Shown: piece by piece, positions 5,926 to 15,299 of the stretch
Position numbering within the stretch: the stretch's first letter is position 1
Layout: each line of letters opens with the position of its first letter
From: a virus
Strand: one strand, 5' to 3'
Length of the DNA stretch: 20,933 nt
IMG/VR virus record: IMGVR_UViG_3300039106_000918
Coordinates: 1-20,933 of that record
Program-made: the position numbers and the translations under genes
Notes under the pieces: model-generated
Databases searched by the model: none
What the model was told of the DNA's origin: nothing
What the model saw: only the letters and a program-made list of their open reading frames with translations

Positions 5926-7641
5926 ATGGCGATAACAGACGCACAAAAGGTAGATTACTTATTTAAGAAACTTGGTTATGGCATAGCCAAGACAGATACC
6001 TCAACGGTTAAAAGTCCTAGTAATGAAAATATAGCAAGTCCAATAATTATTCGTGGTAACTCGATATGGGCGCAAAGCGATTCTGTTCCTGCAACTATTC
6101 CTACTAGCAATTCAAGTATAGTAACAGTTTATGCAGATGCATTAAGTTCAACAATTCAAGCAACAAACGATGGTACAGCAAGTACTAATAGAACATGGAA
6201 TACGAACTTAACTGAATGGATTGATTCTAGTTTTGGTGCAACATATCAAGTCAAAGTTTACTTGGCTACTACAGGGTCTGCTACTCCCCAAACATCAGGA
6301 ACACAATTATTTGCAGACGGGTCAGGAAATAATGACGAATGGTTCTTTGATTATACATCTGGAGTATTAAACTTTATTGGAACAAACTTGCCAAGTGGTT
6401 CATTCGCTGGTAAAAGTATCTTTATATCAGGTGCACGATATGTTGGAAACAAAGGACTAGAACATTTAGGCAATGTAGATTTTAGTGGTGCAATTACCGC
6501 ATTAACAATTACTGAAAATACATATCGTGTATTAACTACTAATAGTAATATACAAATCACCGGTGATGTTATTGGTAGTGGAACATATTCTAATATTGCA
6601 TTGACTCTAGTAGATAGCGGTGTTGTTGCAGGTATATACGGTTCTGCAGATGATGAAATTGTTGATCGTGTACCAAAAATAACCGTTGATAGTAAAGGTC
6701 GAATAACACATATTTCAAACGTAGCATTAACCCAGATCGGTAATGTTTCGTTTAATGATACAACTATTTCAACAACAAGTGGTATAACAGTAAATTCAGC
6801 AAACAACGGAAATATTACATTAAATGCACATGGTACAGGAATAGTAAAAATTAGTGGGAACGATGCTATTGCTATTCCGACTGGAAATACATCAGTCCGC
6901 CCATCTACTGTATCAACTGGTTATTTACGATATAATACAGATTTAGGTACTATAGAATTCTATAACGGAAATGAATGGGTAAACAATCAGACAGTGGCAT
7001 CGATGACGTCACAAACAATTGTGCCCGATGGTATAACTAACGTATTTGCATTGTACGAAACAGCAACCACAAATGGTGTTTTAGTTAGTATCAATGGTAC
7101 AATTCAACAGCCAACTACTGCCTACACAGTTAACGGGTCTGACATTACATTTACAGAAATTCCATTGCCTACAGATACCATTGAGGTAAGAGCAATGTCT
7201 CTTATCATTAACTCTGTAACTGCGATTTCAGATGGAACGACCAGGGCAGAAACAGATTCGGGTACTGGCGAAATCCGCTTTATCAATGCTGGTACAGAAA
7301 ATATAAGCATTATACAAACTGGAGCAATAGTTACATCATCGCCGACAGTTAGTGTTCCTACTAGTGCAACACCGACTATAATTGATAGTTATGACAGCAC
7401 AATTTATAGAACTGCTCGCTACACAATACAATCAACACGACTAACAAACTTCGAAAGTTATGAAGTAATGATTACTCATAACGGAACTTCTGCGTTTTAC
7501 AAATTAATCAGTTCTGTTAATACAGGTACCAGTTTAGGTACCATGACTGCCGCAATTTCTGGCTCAACAATACAATTAAAATACACAGCATCGTATGCAA
7601 ATACTAGCATACGCCTATCAAAAAATTACATCGTTTTATAA
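5926..7641 (+). CDS. Tail fibre protein with modules shared with the giant fibre (571 aa)
   Basis: The N-terminus MAITDAQKVDYLFKKLGYG followed by a P-S-N-E-N-I stretch and SIWAQSD is a type seen in structural proteins of T4-like marine phages. Later parts include RVPKITVDSKGRITHISN, a motif of many phage fibres. Residues 325-425 carry the RPS..G.LRYNT..EFYNG.EW module followed by the VLVSINGTIQQP beta domain. Residues 481-571 form a C-terminal domain (TIIDSYDSTIYRTARYTIQS..., ending KNYIVL) that is clearly related to the last 92 residues of the giant fibre. No ribosome site of note precedes the ATG, consistent with coupling to the upstream gene. Role: host contact or fibre assembly, inferred. 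Confidence 0.88.
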   Translation: MAITDAQKVDYLFKKLGYGIAKTDTSTVKSPSNENIASPIIIRGNSIWAQSDSVPATIPTSNSSIVTVYADALSSTIQATNDGTASTNRTWNTNLTEWIDSSFGATYQVKVYLATTGSATPQTSGTQLFADGSGNNDEWFFDYTSGVLNFIGTNLPSGSFAGKSIFISGARYVGNKGLEHLGNVDFSGAITALTITENTYRVLTTNSNIQITGDVIGSGTYSNIALTLVDSGVVAGIYGSADDEIVDRVPKITVDSKGRITHISNVALTQIGNVSFNDTTISTTSGITVNSANNGNITLNAHGTGIVKISGNDAIAIPTGNTSVRPSTVSTGYLRYNTDLGTIEFYNGNEWVNNQTVASMTSQTIVPDGITNVFALYETATTNGVLVSINGTIQQPTTAYTVNGSDITFTEIPLPTDTIEVRAMSLIINSVTAISDGTTRAETDSGTGEIRFINAGTENISIIQTGAIVTSSPTVSVPTSATPTIIDSYDSTIYRTARYTIQSTRLTNFESYEVMITHNGTSAFYKLISSVNTGTSLGTMTAAISGSTIQLKYTASYANTSIRLSKNYIVL

Positions 7642-7671
7642 CACTAGCTATATCCTTTTTTGGGCAATCTA

Positions 7672-7678
7672 CTAAATA
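7672..7678 (+). promoter_or_regulatory. Late-type promoter motif CTAAATA before the giant fibre gene
   Basis: CTAAATA occurs 31 bases after the stop of the upstream fibre gene and starts a leader of about 150 nt before the giant fibre ATG. It is the same motif found before 1534, 3942 and gp14. Confidence 0.5.
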
Positions 7679-7689
7679 CTTGTAACACA

Positions 7690-7790
7690 TTCATGATTCA
7701 GCGGGGATATGGACCCGCATTTGTCATTGAGGGTTATTCGATTAAATTGGCCTAGGGGATATGGAACCGCCGCTACAATTCAGTCACAAC
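7690..7790 (+). other. Structured leader with a repeated GGGGATATGGA element
   Basis: The 194-base gap before the giant fibre gene contains GGGGATATGGA twice (7703-7713 and 7755-7765, 52 bases apart). It is followed by CCCGC in the first copy and ACCGC in the second. The first copy forms a clear hairpin GCGGG-GATATGGA-CCCGC (7701-7718), which can be lengthened by ATGA/TCAT outside an internal loop. The second is less well paired. Repeated hairpins with an identical loop suggest an RNA element bound by a protein or acting in messenger stability. I cannot match it to a known riboswitch class. Confidence 0.45.
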
Positions 7791-7835
7791 GTAGTAGAAT
7801 ACAAATTATAATTATAATCTCGGAGTTTTAATAAG

Positions 7836-10800
7836 ATGGCAAATTTAACCAGAATTAAAAATAACCAGATCTCGGACGCAACGATTCTTGCAAACACAAA
7901 AATCGCCCCGGGTTCTATCGTTGGGTCGCTATTTAATAGCAGCTTAACAATTGCCAGTGACATAACGGTCACAGGTAACTTAACAGTACAGGGCTCAAGT
8001 AGCTACATGACTGTTGCTTCAACAAACACATTTGTAAACGATCCATTAATTGTATTGAACAATGCATTTAGTGGTACTAATACATATGACATCGGTTTAC
8101 TATTTAATCGTGGTGACCAAACAAATACTGCTTTAGTATGGAGTGAAGCAAATGATGCGTTTGAATTATCATACACTGCTTCAGCTGGATCAACTTATGG
8201 TGCACTTGGAAACAGTGGTTTCGCAGCACTTAATGTTGGAACTTTAGCAGTTACAGGTAATGAAACAATTAGTGGTACTTTAGGTGTTACTGGAGCAACT
8301 ACATTAGCTGCTTTATCAGCTACTAATGTTACTGCAAGTGGTACTTTAGGTGTTACTGGTAATTCTACATTACATGCGGTTAGTGCAACTAATGTTACAG
8401 CAAGTGGTACATTAGAAGTTACTGGTGCAACTACTTTAGCTTCAACTTTAAGTGCAGGTGCTTCTACATTAGCAAGTGCAAGTGTTACTGGAAATGAAAC
8501 AGTTGGTGGTACTTTAGCAGTTACTGGTGCAACTACTTTAGCAGCAGTTAGTGCAACTAATGTTGCGGCTAGTGGTACATTAAGTGCAGGCGCTTCTACT
8601 TTAGCTTCAGCAAGTATTACTGGAAATGAAACTGTTGGTGGTACTTTAGCAGTTACTGGCGCAACTACATTGGCTGGCTTAACAGCAGGTGTTTCTACAT
8701 TAGCAAGTGCAAGTGTTACTGGAAATGAAACAGTTGGTGGTACTTTAGCAGTTACTGGTACAACTACTTTATCTGCGGCTTTAAGTGCAGGTGCAACTAC
8801 ATTAGCTTCAGCAAGTGTTACTGGAAATGAAACAGTTGGTGGTACATTAGATGTTACTGGTGATACTACATTAGCTGGCTTAACAGCAGGTGCAACAACA
8901 ACAGCGGCATTATCAGCTACAAACGTTACAGCAAGTGGCAACGTAGCAGTTACAGGTACAACTACTTTGGCTTCTACGTTAAGTGCAGGTGCAACTACTT
9001 TGGCTTCTGCTTCTGTTACCGGTAATGAAACAGTTGGTGGTACATTAGGTGTTACTGGTGCAACTACTTTAGCAGGTTTAACAGCAGGTGCTTCTACATT
9101 AGCAAGTGCTTCTATTGTTAACAATGCAACAGTTGGCGGTGATTTCCAAGTTTGGGGTTCTTCATCTGTTGAAGATATCACTGTTGCTGGGGTAGCTACA
9201 TTAGCAGCAGCCGCAGTAAGCAACTTAACAAGTGGTCGTGTTGTATTAGCAGGTGTAGCCGGTGAAATACAAGATAGTACAAACTTAACATTCAACGGTT
9301 CTACATTAGCAGTTACCGGTAATGCTACAGTTTCTGGTAATGAAACAGTTGGTGGTACTTTAGCAGTTACTGGTACAGCTAATCTTAATGGCTTAGTGGT
9401 TACTGGTAATAGTCTTACAACTATAGGTGGTTTAACAATTGATGCTGGTGAAGGTGATGTATCTGTAAATGCAAGACTTAGAGATGTTGCAGATCCAACT
9501 AGTTCACAAGATGCAGTTACACTATCATATTTAAATAATCAAATTTCAAGCGGTGTTACTGCTATAATGGCAGATAACAGCAAAGTTGAAGTATTAGATA
9601 ATGGCGCTGACGCTGGGTCAATTGTTACTACAGTTGATGGTGTAGTTGTTTCTACTGCTACAGCAACAGAAACTACTTTAGCTTCATTAGCAGTTACAGG
9701 TAATGAAACAGTTGGTGGTACATTAGATGTTACTGGTGCAACTACTCTAGCTGGATTATCGGCTACTAATGTTACAGCAAGTGGTACTTTAGGTGTTACT
9801 GGACAAGTTACTGCATCAAGTACAGCACAAAGTACAAATACTACAACTGGTGCTATTATTACAGCTGGTGGTGTTGGTATTGCTAAAAACTTAAACGTTG
9901 GTGGAGATGTAGTTGTTTCGGGAAGTTTAACAGTTGATGGTACAGTTACATCAGTAAACAGTGCAACACTTGATGTTACTGATAAAAACATTACTATTGC
10001 TAAAGGTGCTACAAGTTCAGCATCTGCAAACGGTGCTGGATTAACTGTTGAAGGTGCAAATGCAACAATATTGTACTCACATGCAACAACAAGCTGGGAT
10101 TTAAACAAAGATTTAGTTGGTCTATCAGCTGATTTAACTGGTACATTAGCTGTATCTAGCGATGCAACTGTTGGTGGTACTTTAGGTGTTACTGGTACAA
10201 CAACATTCGGTGGATATGTTAATATCCAAGGCAATGCAAATGTTGACGGTGTATTTGATGTTGCTGGCGATACGGTATTAGGTTTATTAAATGCAGATGC
10301 TACATCAGTTGCTACATTAGAAGTTCGTTCTAATGCTACGGTTGCTGGTACTTTAGCAGTTACTGGAGCAATTACTTTAGCTTCAACATTAGGTGCAGGT
10401 GCAACTACATTAGCTTCATTAGCAGTTACAGGTAATGAAACAGTTGGTGGTACATTAGGTGTTACTGGTGCTACTACATTGGCTGCTTTATCGGCTACTA
10501 ATGTTACAGCAAGCGGTACGTTAAGTGCAGGTGCTTCTACACTAGCTTCAGCAAGTGTTACAGGTAATGAAACAGTTGGTGGTACTTTAGGCGTTACTGG
10601 TGCAACTACTTTAGCTGGTTTAACAGCAGGTGCTTCGACATTAGCAAGTGCTACAATTACAGGCAACGAAACTGTTGGTGGTACTTTAGGTGTTACTGGT
10701 GCGGCTACGATGGCGGCAATTAGTGCAACTAATGTTACAGCAAGTGGTACTTTAAGTGCAGGTGCTTCTACTTTAGCTTCAGCAAGTATTACTGGAAATG

Positions 10801-13800
10801 AAACTGTTGGTGGTACTTTAGCAGTTACGGGCGCAACTACTTTAGCTTCAACATTAAGTGCTGGTGCAAGTACATTAGCTTCTGCTACAGTTACAGGTAA
10901 TGAAACTGTTGGTGGTACTTTAGGTGTTACTGGTGCTACTACTTTAGCGGCAGTTAGTGCAACTAATGTTACAGCAAGCGGTACTTTAAGTGCAGGCGCT
11001 TCTACATTATTATCAGCAAGTGTTACAAATAACGCTACTGTTGGTGGTACATTGAATGCTGGTGCAACTACTTTAGCTTCTGCTACAGTTTCTGGAAATG
11101 AAACAGTTGGTGGTACATTAGGTGTTACTGGTGCTGCAAACTTTGATAGCTCTGTAGTTATTGCTGGTAACTTAACAGTTAACGGTACTGTAACTGCAAT
11201 TCAATCACAAACATTAGATGTTACTGATTTGAATATTACTGTAGCTAAAGGTTCTGCAAATGGTGCTGCAGCTGATGGTGCTGGTTTAACAGTAGCAGGT
11301 GCTGGTGCAACAATTACTTACACAAACGCAACAGATACATGGAATCTAAACAAAGGTTTAGTTGGTACGTCAGCGGCATTAAGCGGTGCGTTAAGTGCAG
11401 GTGCAACTACTTTAGGTGCAACCACAACAACTACTCTTGGAGCAACAAACGTTACAGCAAGTGGTACTTTAGGTGTTACTGGCACAGCTACAATGGCGGC
11501 AGTTAATGCAACTAACGTTACAGCAAGTGGTACTTTAGGCGTTACTGGTGCAACTACTTTAGCTGGTTTAACAGCAGGTACAACTTCAGTTGGGGCTTTA
11601 ACAGCAGGTGCTACTACAACAACAACTCTTGGTGCTACAAACGTTACGGCAAGTGGTACTTTAGGTGTTACTGGTGCTACTACAATGGCTGCTTTATCAG
11701 CAACTGATGTTACAGCAAGTGGTACATTAAGTGCAGGTGCTTCTACTTTAGCAAGTGCTACAGTTTCTGGAAATGAAACCGTTGGCGGTACGTTAGGTGT
11801 TACAGGTGCAACTACACTAGCTGGTTTAACAGCAGGTGCTTCTACTTTGGCTTCAGCAAGTGTTACTAATAACGCTACAGTTGGCGGTACTTTAGATGTT
11901 ACAGGTGCAACTACACTAGCTAGTTTAACAGCAGGTGCAACTACAACAGCGGCTCTTGGTGCTACAAATGTTACTGCAAGTGGTACATTAGATGTTACTG
12001 GTGCAACTACTTTAGCTTCTACATTAGATGCAGGTGCTTCTACTTTAGCTTCAGCAAGTGTTACTAATAACGCTACAGTTGGTGGTACTTTAGGTGTTAC
12101 TGGTACTTCTACTTTAGCGGCAGTTAGTGCAACAAATGTTACAGCAAGTGGTACTTTAGGTGTTACTGGTACTTCAACTTTAGCGGCAGTTAGTGCAACT
12201 AATGTTACAGCAAGTGGTACATTAGATGTTACTGGCAATGAAACAGTTGGTGGTACGTTAGATGTTAGCGGTTATACTACAATGGCTGGGTTAGATGCAG
12301 TTGCTACAACAGTGGATACATTAGAGGTGCGAACTAATGCTATTGTTATTGGTACATTAAGTGCTGGTGCAACTACTTTAGAATCTGCAGCAGTTACAAA
12401 TAACGCTACTGTTGGTGGTACTTTAGGTGTTACTGGCGATGCTACTGTTGGTGGTTCTGTTCTTATTACTGGCGACTTAACAGTTAATGGTACAGTAACA
12501 GCAATTAACTCAGCAACATTAGACATTACTGATAAAAACATTACAGTGGCTAAAGGCGCAGAATCCGCGGCGACAGCTAACGGTGCTGGTTTAACAGTTG
12601 ATGGTGCAAATGCAACAATTCTTTACACAAGCTCAACAGATACATTTAACTTTAACAAAGGTGTTGTAGCAACAACAGCAGCATTAAGTGGTACTTTAGA
12701 TGTTACTGGTGCTACTACATTGGCTTCAACATTAAGTGCAGGTGCTTCTACTTTAGCAAGTGCTAGTGTTACAAATAACGCTACTGTTGGTGGTACATTA
12801 GGTGTTACTGGAGCAACTACATTAGCTGGTTTAACAGCAGGTGCAACTACAACAGCGGCGCTTAATGCAACTAATGTTACAGCAAGTGGTACTTTAGGTG
12901 TTACTGGTGCAACTACAATGGCTGCTTTATCAGCTACAAACGTTACAGCAAGTGGTACTTTAGCAGTTACAGGTAATGAAACTGTTGGTGGTACATTAGC
13001 AGTTACTGGTGCTACTACAACAGCGGCATTATCAGCAACTAATGTTACAGCAAGTGGTACTTTAGGTGTTACTGGTGCTACTACATTAGCTGGTTTAACA
13101 GCAGGTGCTACTACAACAACAACGCTTGGTGCTACAAACGTTACGGCAAGTGGTACTTTAGATGTTACTGGTGCAACTACATTAGCGGCAGTTAGTGCAA
13201 CCGATGTTACAGCAAGTGGTACTTTGGCAGTTACAGGCAATGAAACAGTTGGCGGTACATTAGCAGTTACTGGTACAACTACAGCAGCGGCAATTAATGC
13301 AACTAATGTTACAGCAAGTGGTACTTTAGGTGTTACTGGTACTTCAACTTTAGCGGCAGTTAGTGCAACTAATGTTACAGCAAGTGGTACATTAAGTGCA
13401 GGTGCTTCTACTTTAGCTTCAGCAAGTGTTACTAATAACGCTACTGTTGGTGGTACTTTAGCAGTTACAGGTAATGTTACAGCAAGTGGTACTTTAGCAG
13501 TTACAGGTAATGAAACAGTTGGTGGTACTTTAGCAGTTACTGGTGCTTCTACTTTAGCTTCAGCAAGTATTACACACAATACAACAGTTGGTGGTACGTT
13601 AGGTGTTACTGGCGCAACTACAATGGCTGCTTTAACAGCAACTAACGTATCTGCTTTAGGAACATTAAGCGCAGCTGGTGATGCAACTTTAAGTGCTGAT
13701 TTAGCAGTTACAGGTAATGAAACAGTTGGTGGTACTTTAGGTGTTACTGGTGCTTCTACTTTAGCTGGGTTAACAGCAGGTGCTTCTACTTTAGCTAGTG

Positions 13801-15296
13801 CTTCTATTGTTAATAATGCAACAGTTGGTGGTACTTTAGCAGTTACTGGTGCTTCTACATTACATGCGGTTGGTGCAACTAATGTTACAGCAAGTGGTAC
13901 TTTAGCAGTTACTGGTGCTTCTACATTACATGCGGTTAGTGCAACTAACGTTACAGCAAGTGGTACTTTAGCAGTTACTGGTGCAGTTACTGGTTCAACA
14001 GCTACATTTAGCGGCAATGTTATTGCAGCAAACTTTACTACATCTGGTGATGCTTCATTGCAAAACTTCTTTGCTACAGGCGAGTCAACTATTGGTGGTA
14101 CTTTAGCAGTTACTGGCGGAGTTACATTAGCAAGTACATTAACAGTATCGGGTGCAACTAGTTTAACTAGCAGTCTTGATGTTGCAAATGGTGTTACTGT
14201 TAATAGTAACCAAACAGCAAATGACTTTGTTGTTATGGGACAAGATGCAACTAGCTTAATATTAGCTGATTCTTCAATGAACAGTTTAGTGTTTGGCGGA
14301 AATGCAACAGTTGGTGTTGCTGGTGTTATTGCTAAATTTAACAGTACTGGTACAATTATGCTACCGGTTGGTGATATTGCACAACGTCCAAGTAACAGTG
14401 GATCAACTGACTTAGCTGGTATGGCACGTTTTAGTACTACATCTAATAACTTAGAGTTCTACAACGGTAGTTCATGGCAACAAACAGGTAGTTCATTCAC
14501 TATTATTACAAGTAATTCGTTTGTTGGTGATGGTACAACTACAGTATTTGAAATGTCAACCGAAAGTACAACAGCAGGAACAATGGTAGCAATCAACGGT
14601 GTTATGCAATTACCGACGCTAGCTTACAGTGTAACTGGTACAACATTAACATTTACAGAAGCTCCGTCAGTTGGTGATTTGATTGATGCACGTGTATTAA
14701 TTACAACAGCATCAGTATCAACATTGTCAAATGGTAACGGTTATGTACAAGTTAAAACAGCAGATGCGTTTGCTAATGTATATGCTGGTACAGGTGCGCA
14801 AACTTTACGTATTAGCACAAGTGCCGAAACTGGTACAACAACGTTTGAAAATGATGTTGTTATTAAAGGTAGCTTAACTGTATTAGGTGACACTGCTGGT
14901 AATATTAACATTGGTGATTCATCAAGTGACCACGTAACAGTTAATGCAAGTTCAGTAACATACACAAACGGTACTAAAATTGCTTACGATCAAACAGCAG
15001 TTACAGTTGGTACTAGTGCTACAGTTATTGATAGTTTTGCTAAAGCAACTTATCGCTCTGCAAAATACATTGTAACTATATCAAACAGCGGTACAGGTGA
15101 GTATGAAACTACTGAAGTGTTAGTATTACACAACGGTACAACAGCGCAACGTACACAGTTTGGTACTATGCATACTGGATCAGCAAGTTTAGGTTCTGTA
15201 TCTGTAGCAGTTAATGGTGCAAATGTTGAATTAAGTTACACAGGTGTTGCAACAGGTAATGCGGTTAAATTACAATCATCATATATCAAGGTGTAA
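7836..15296 (+). CDS. Giant repetitive tail fibre protein (2486 aa)
   Basis: Residues 1-134 form a non-repeated head (MANLTRIKNNQISDATILAN; TGNLTVQGS and a DPLIVLNN stretch, shared with the 193-aa gene). From about 135 to 2080 the protein is a tract of 11-residue units of a few types: GTLGVTGATTL, AALSATNVTAS, GTLSAGASTLA and SASVTGNETVG. Such units suggest a very long, thin beta-solenoid or trimeric beta-helical shaft. The tract is interrupted by a DVADPTSSQDAVTLSYLNNQ element (about 545-566) and by three copies of a domain of about 65 residues (about 695-760, 1107-1172, 1540-1607; core LTVxGTVTxxxSxTLD[VI]TDxNIT). The C-terminal part has the RPS..LEFYNGSSW module (2184-2216) with its beta domain, and a final domain (2395-2486) shared with the 571-aa fibre. 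GGAG at 7822-7825 is the ribosome site. The reading frame is unbroken despite the repeats. It probably forms a long host-contact fibre. Confidence 0.92.
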   Translation: MANLTRIKNNQISDATILANTKIAPGSIVGSLFNSSLTIASDITVTGNLTVQGSSSYMTVASTNTFVNDPLIVLNNAFSGTNTYDIGLLFNRGDQTNTALVWSEANDAFELSYTASAGSTYGALGNSGFAALNVGTLAVTGNETISGTLGVTGATTLAALSATNVTASGTLGVTGNSTLHAVSATNVTASGTLEVTGATTLASTLSAGASTLASASVTGNETVGGTLAVTGATTLAAVSATNVAASGTLSAGASTLASASITGNETVGGTLAVTGATTLAGLTAGVSTLASASVTGNETVGGTLAVTGTTTLSAALSAGATTLASASVTGNETVGGTLDVTGDTTLAGLTAGATTTAALSATNVTASGNVAVTGTTTLASTLSAGATTLASASVTGNETVGGTLGVTGATTLAGLTAGASTLASASIVNNATVGGDFQVWGSSSVEDITVAGVATLAAAAVSNLTSGRVVLAGVAGEIQDSTNLTFNGSTLAVTGNATVSGNETVGGTLAVTGTANLNGLVVTGNSLTTIGGLTIDAGEGDVSVNARLRDVADPTSSQDAVTLSYLNNQISSGVTAIMADNSKVEVLDNGADAGSIVTTVDGVVVSTATATETTLASLAVTGNETVGGTLDVTGATTLAGLSATNVTASGTLGVTGQVTASSTAQSTNTTTGAIITAGGVGIAKNLNVGGDVVVSGSLTVDGTVTSVNSATLDVTDKNITIAKGATSSASANGAGLTVEGANATILYSHATTSWDLNKDLVGLSADLTGTLAVSSDATVGGTLGVTGTTTFGGYVNIQGNANVDGVFDVAGDTVLGLLNADATSVATLEVRSNATVAGTLAVTGAITLASTLGAGATTLASLAVTGNETVGGTLGVTGATTLAALSATNVTASGTLSAGASTLASASVTGNETVGGTLGVTGATTLAGLTAGASTLASATITGNETVGGTLGVTGAATMAAISATNVTASGTLSAGASTLASASITGNETVGGTLAVTGATTLASTLSAGASTLASATVTGNETVGGTLGVTGATTLAAVSATNVTASGTLSAGASTLLSASVTNNATVGGTLNAGATTLASATVSGNETVGGTLGVTGAANFDSSVVIAGNLTVNGTVTAIQSQTLDVTDLNITVAKGSANGAAADGAGLTVAGAGATITYTNATDTWNLNKGLVGTSAALSGALSAGATTLGATTTTTLGATNVTASGTLGVTGTATMAAVNATNVTASGTLGVTGATTLAGLTAGTTSVGALTAGATTTTTLGATNVTASGTLGVTGATTMAALSATDVTASGTLSAGASTLASATVSGNETVGGTLGVTGATTLAGLTAGASTLASASVTNNATVGGTLDVTGATTLASLTAGATTTAALGATNVTASGTLDVTGATTLASTLDAGASTLASASVTNNATVGGTLGVTGTSTLAAVSATNVTASGTLGVTGTSTLAAVSATNVTASGTLDVTGNETVGGTLDVSGYTTMAGLDAVATTVDTLEVRTNAIVIGTLSAGATTLESAAVTNNATVGGTLGVTGDATVGGSVLITGDLTVNGTVTAINSATLDITDKNITVAKGAESAATANGAGLTVDGANATILYTSSTDTFNFNKGVVATTAALSGTLDVTGATTLASTLSAGASTLASASVTNNATVGGTLGVTGATTLAGLTAGATTTAALNATNVTASGTLGVTGATTMAALSATNVTASGTLAVTGNETVGGTLAVTGATTTAALSATNVTASGTLGVTGATTLAGLTAGATTTTTLGATNVTASGTLDVTGATTLAAVSATDVTASGTLAVTGNETVGGTLAVTGTTTAAAINATNVTASGTLGVTGTSTLAAVSATNVTASGTLSAGASTLASASVTNNATVGGTLAVTGNVTASGTLAVTGNETVGGTLAVTGASTLASASITHNTTVGGTLGVTGATTMAALTATNVSALGTLSAAGDATLSADLAVTGNETVGGTLGVTGASTLAGLTAGASTLASASIVNNATVGGTLAVTGASTLHAVGATNVTASGTLAVTGASTLHAVSATNVTASGTLAVTGAVTGSTATFSGNVIAANFTTSGDASLQNFFATGESTIGGTLAVTGGVTLASTLTVSGATSLTSSLDVANGVTVNSNQTANDFVVMGQDATSLILADSSMNSLVFGGNATVGVAGVIAKFNSTGTIMLPVGDIAQRPSNSGSTDLAGMARFSTTSNNLEFYNGSSWQQTGSSFTIITSNSFVGDGTTTVFEMSTESTTAGTMVAINGVMQLPTLAYSVTGTTLTFTEAPSVGDLIDARVLITTASVSTLSNGNGYVQVKTADAFANVYAGTGAQTLRISTSAETGTTTFENDVVIKGSLTVLGDTAGNINIGDSSSDHVTVNASSVTYTNGTKIAYDQTAVTVGTSATVIDSFAKATYRSAKYIVTISNSGTGEYETTEVLVLHNGTTAQRTQFGTMHTGSASLGSVSVAVNGANVELSYTGVATGNAVKLQSSYIKV
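8238..14130 (+). repeat. 33-bp (11-codon) repeat tract within the giant fibre gene
   Basis: Well over a hundred degenerate 33-bp units code for the shaft. Higher-order copies are nearly identical in DNA. For example, two adjacent 66-bp copies at 13839-13904 and 13905-13970 differ at 2 positions, and 12093-12158 and 12159-12224 differ at 3. Units change mostly at third codon positions or swap whole unit types. The near-identical neighbours point to recent duplication and to length change by recombination in steps of 33 bp, which keeps the frame. Confidence 0.9.
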
Positions 15297-15299
15297 ATT

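Noticed and set aside
7701-7770. Purine-type riboswitch because of the GATATGG loop
   Set aside because: The conserved junction and second loop of that riboswitch are absent and the context is a late phage fibre gene; only the short loop string is similar.
8195-14017. Long antisense open frames (366, 375, 306 and 464 aa) opposite the giant fibre gene
   Set aside because: They mirror the repeats of the fibre codons (V-A-P-V-T-P-K-V-P-type strings), lack ribosome sites and promoters, and stop-free antisense frames are expected when a sense frame is built from few codons. They are shadows.
8238-14130. CRISPR array
   Set aside because: The repeats are directly adjacent 33-bp coding units in one unbroken frame with no unique spacers and no cas genes.
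3942-15296. Diversity-generating retroelement acting on the fibre genes
   Set aside because: No reverse transcriptase, no template/variable repeat pair with adenine-specific differences in the window; the repeat differences are mostly third-position changes and unit swaps.
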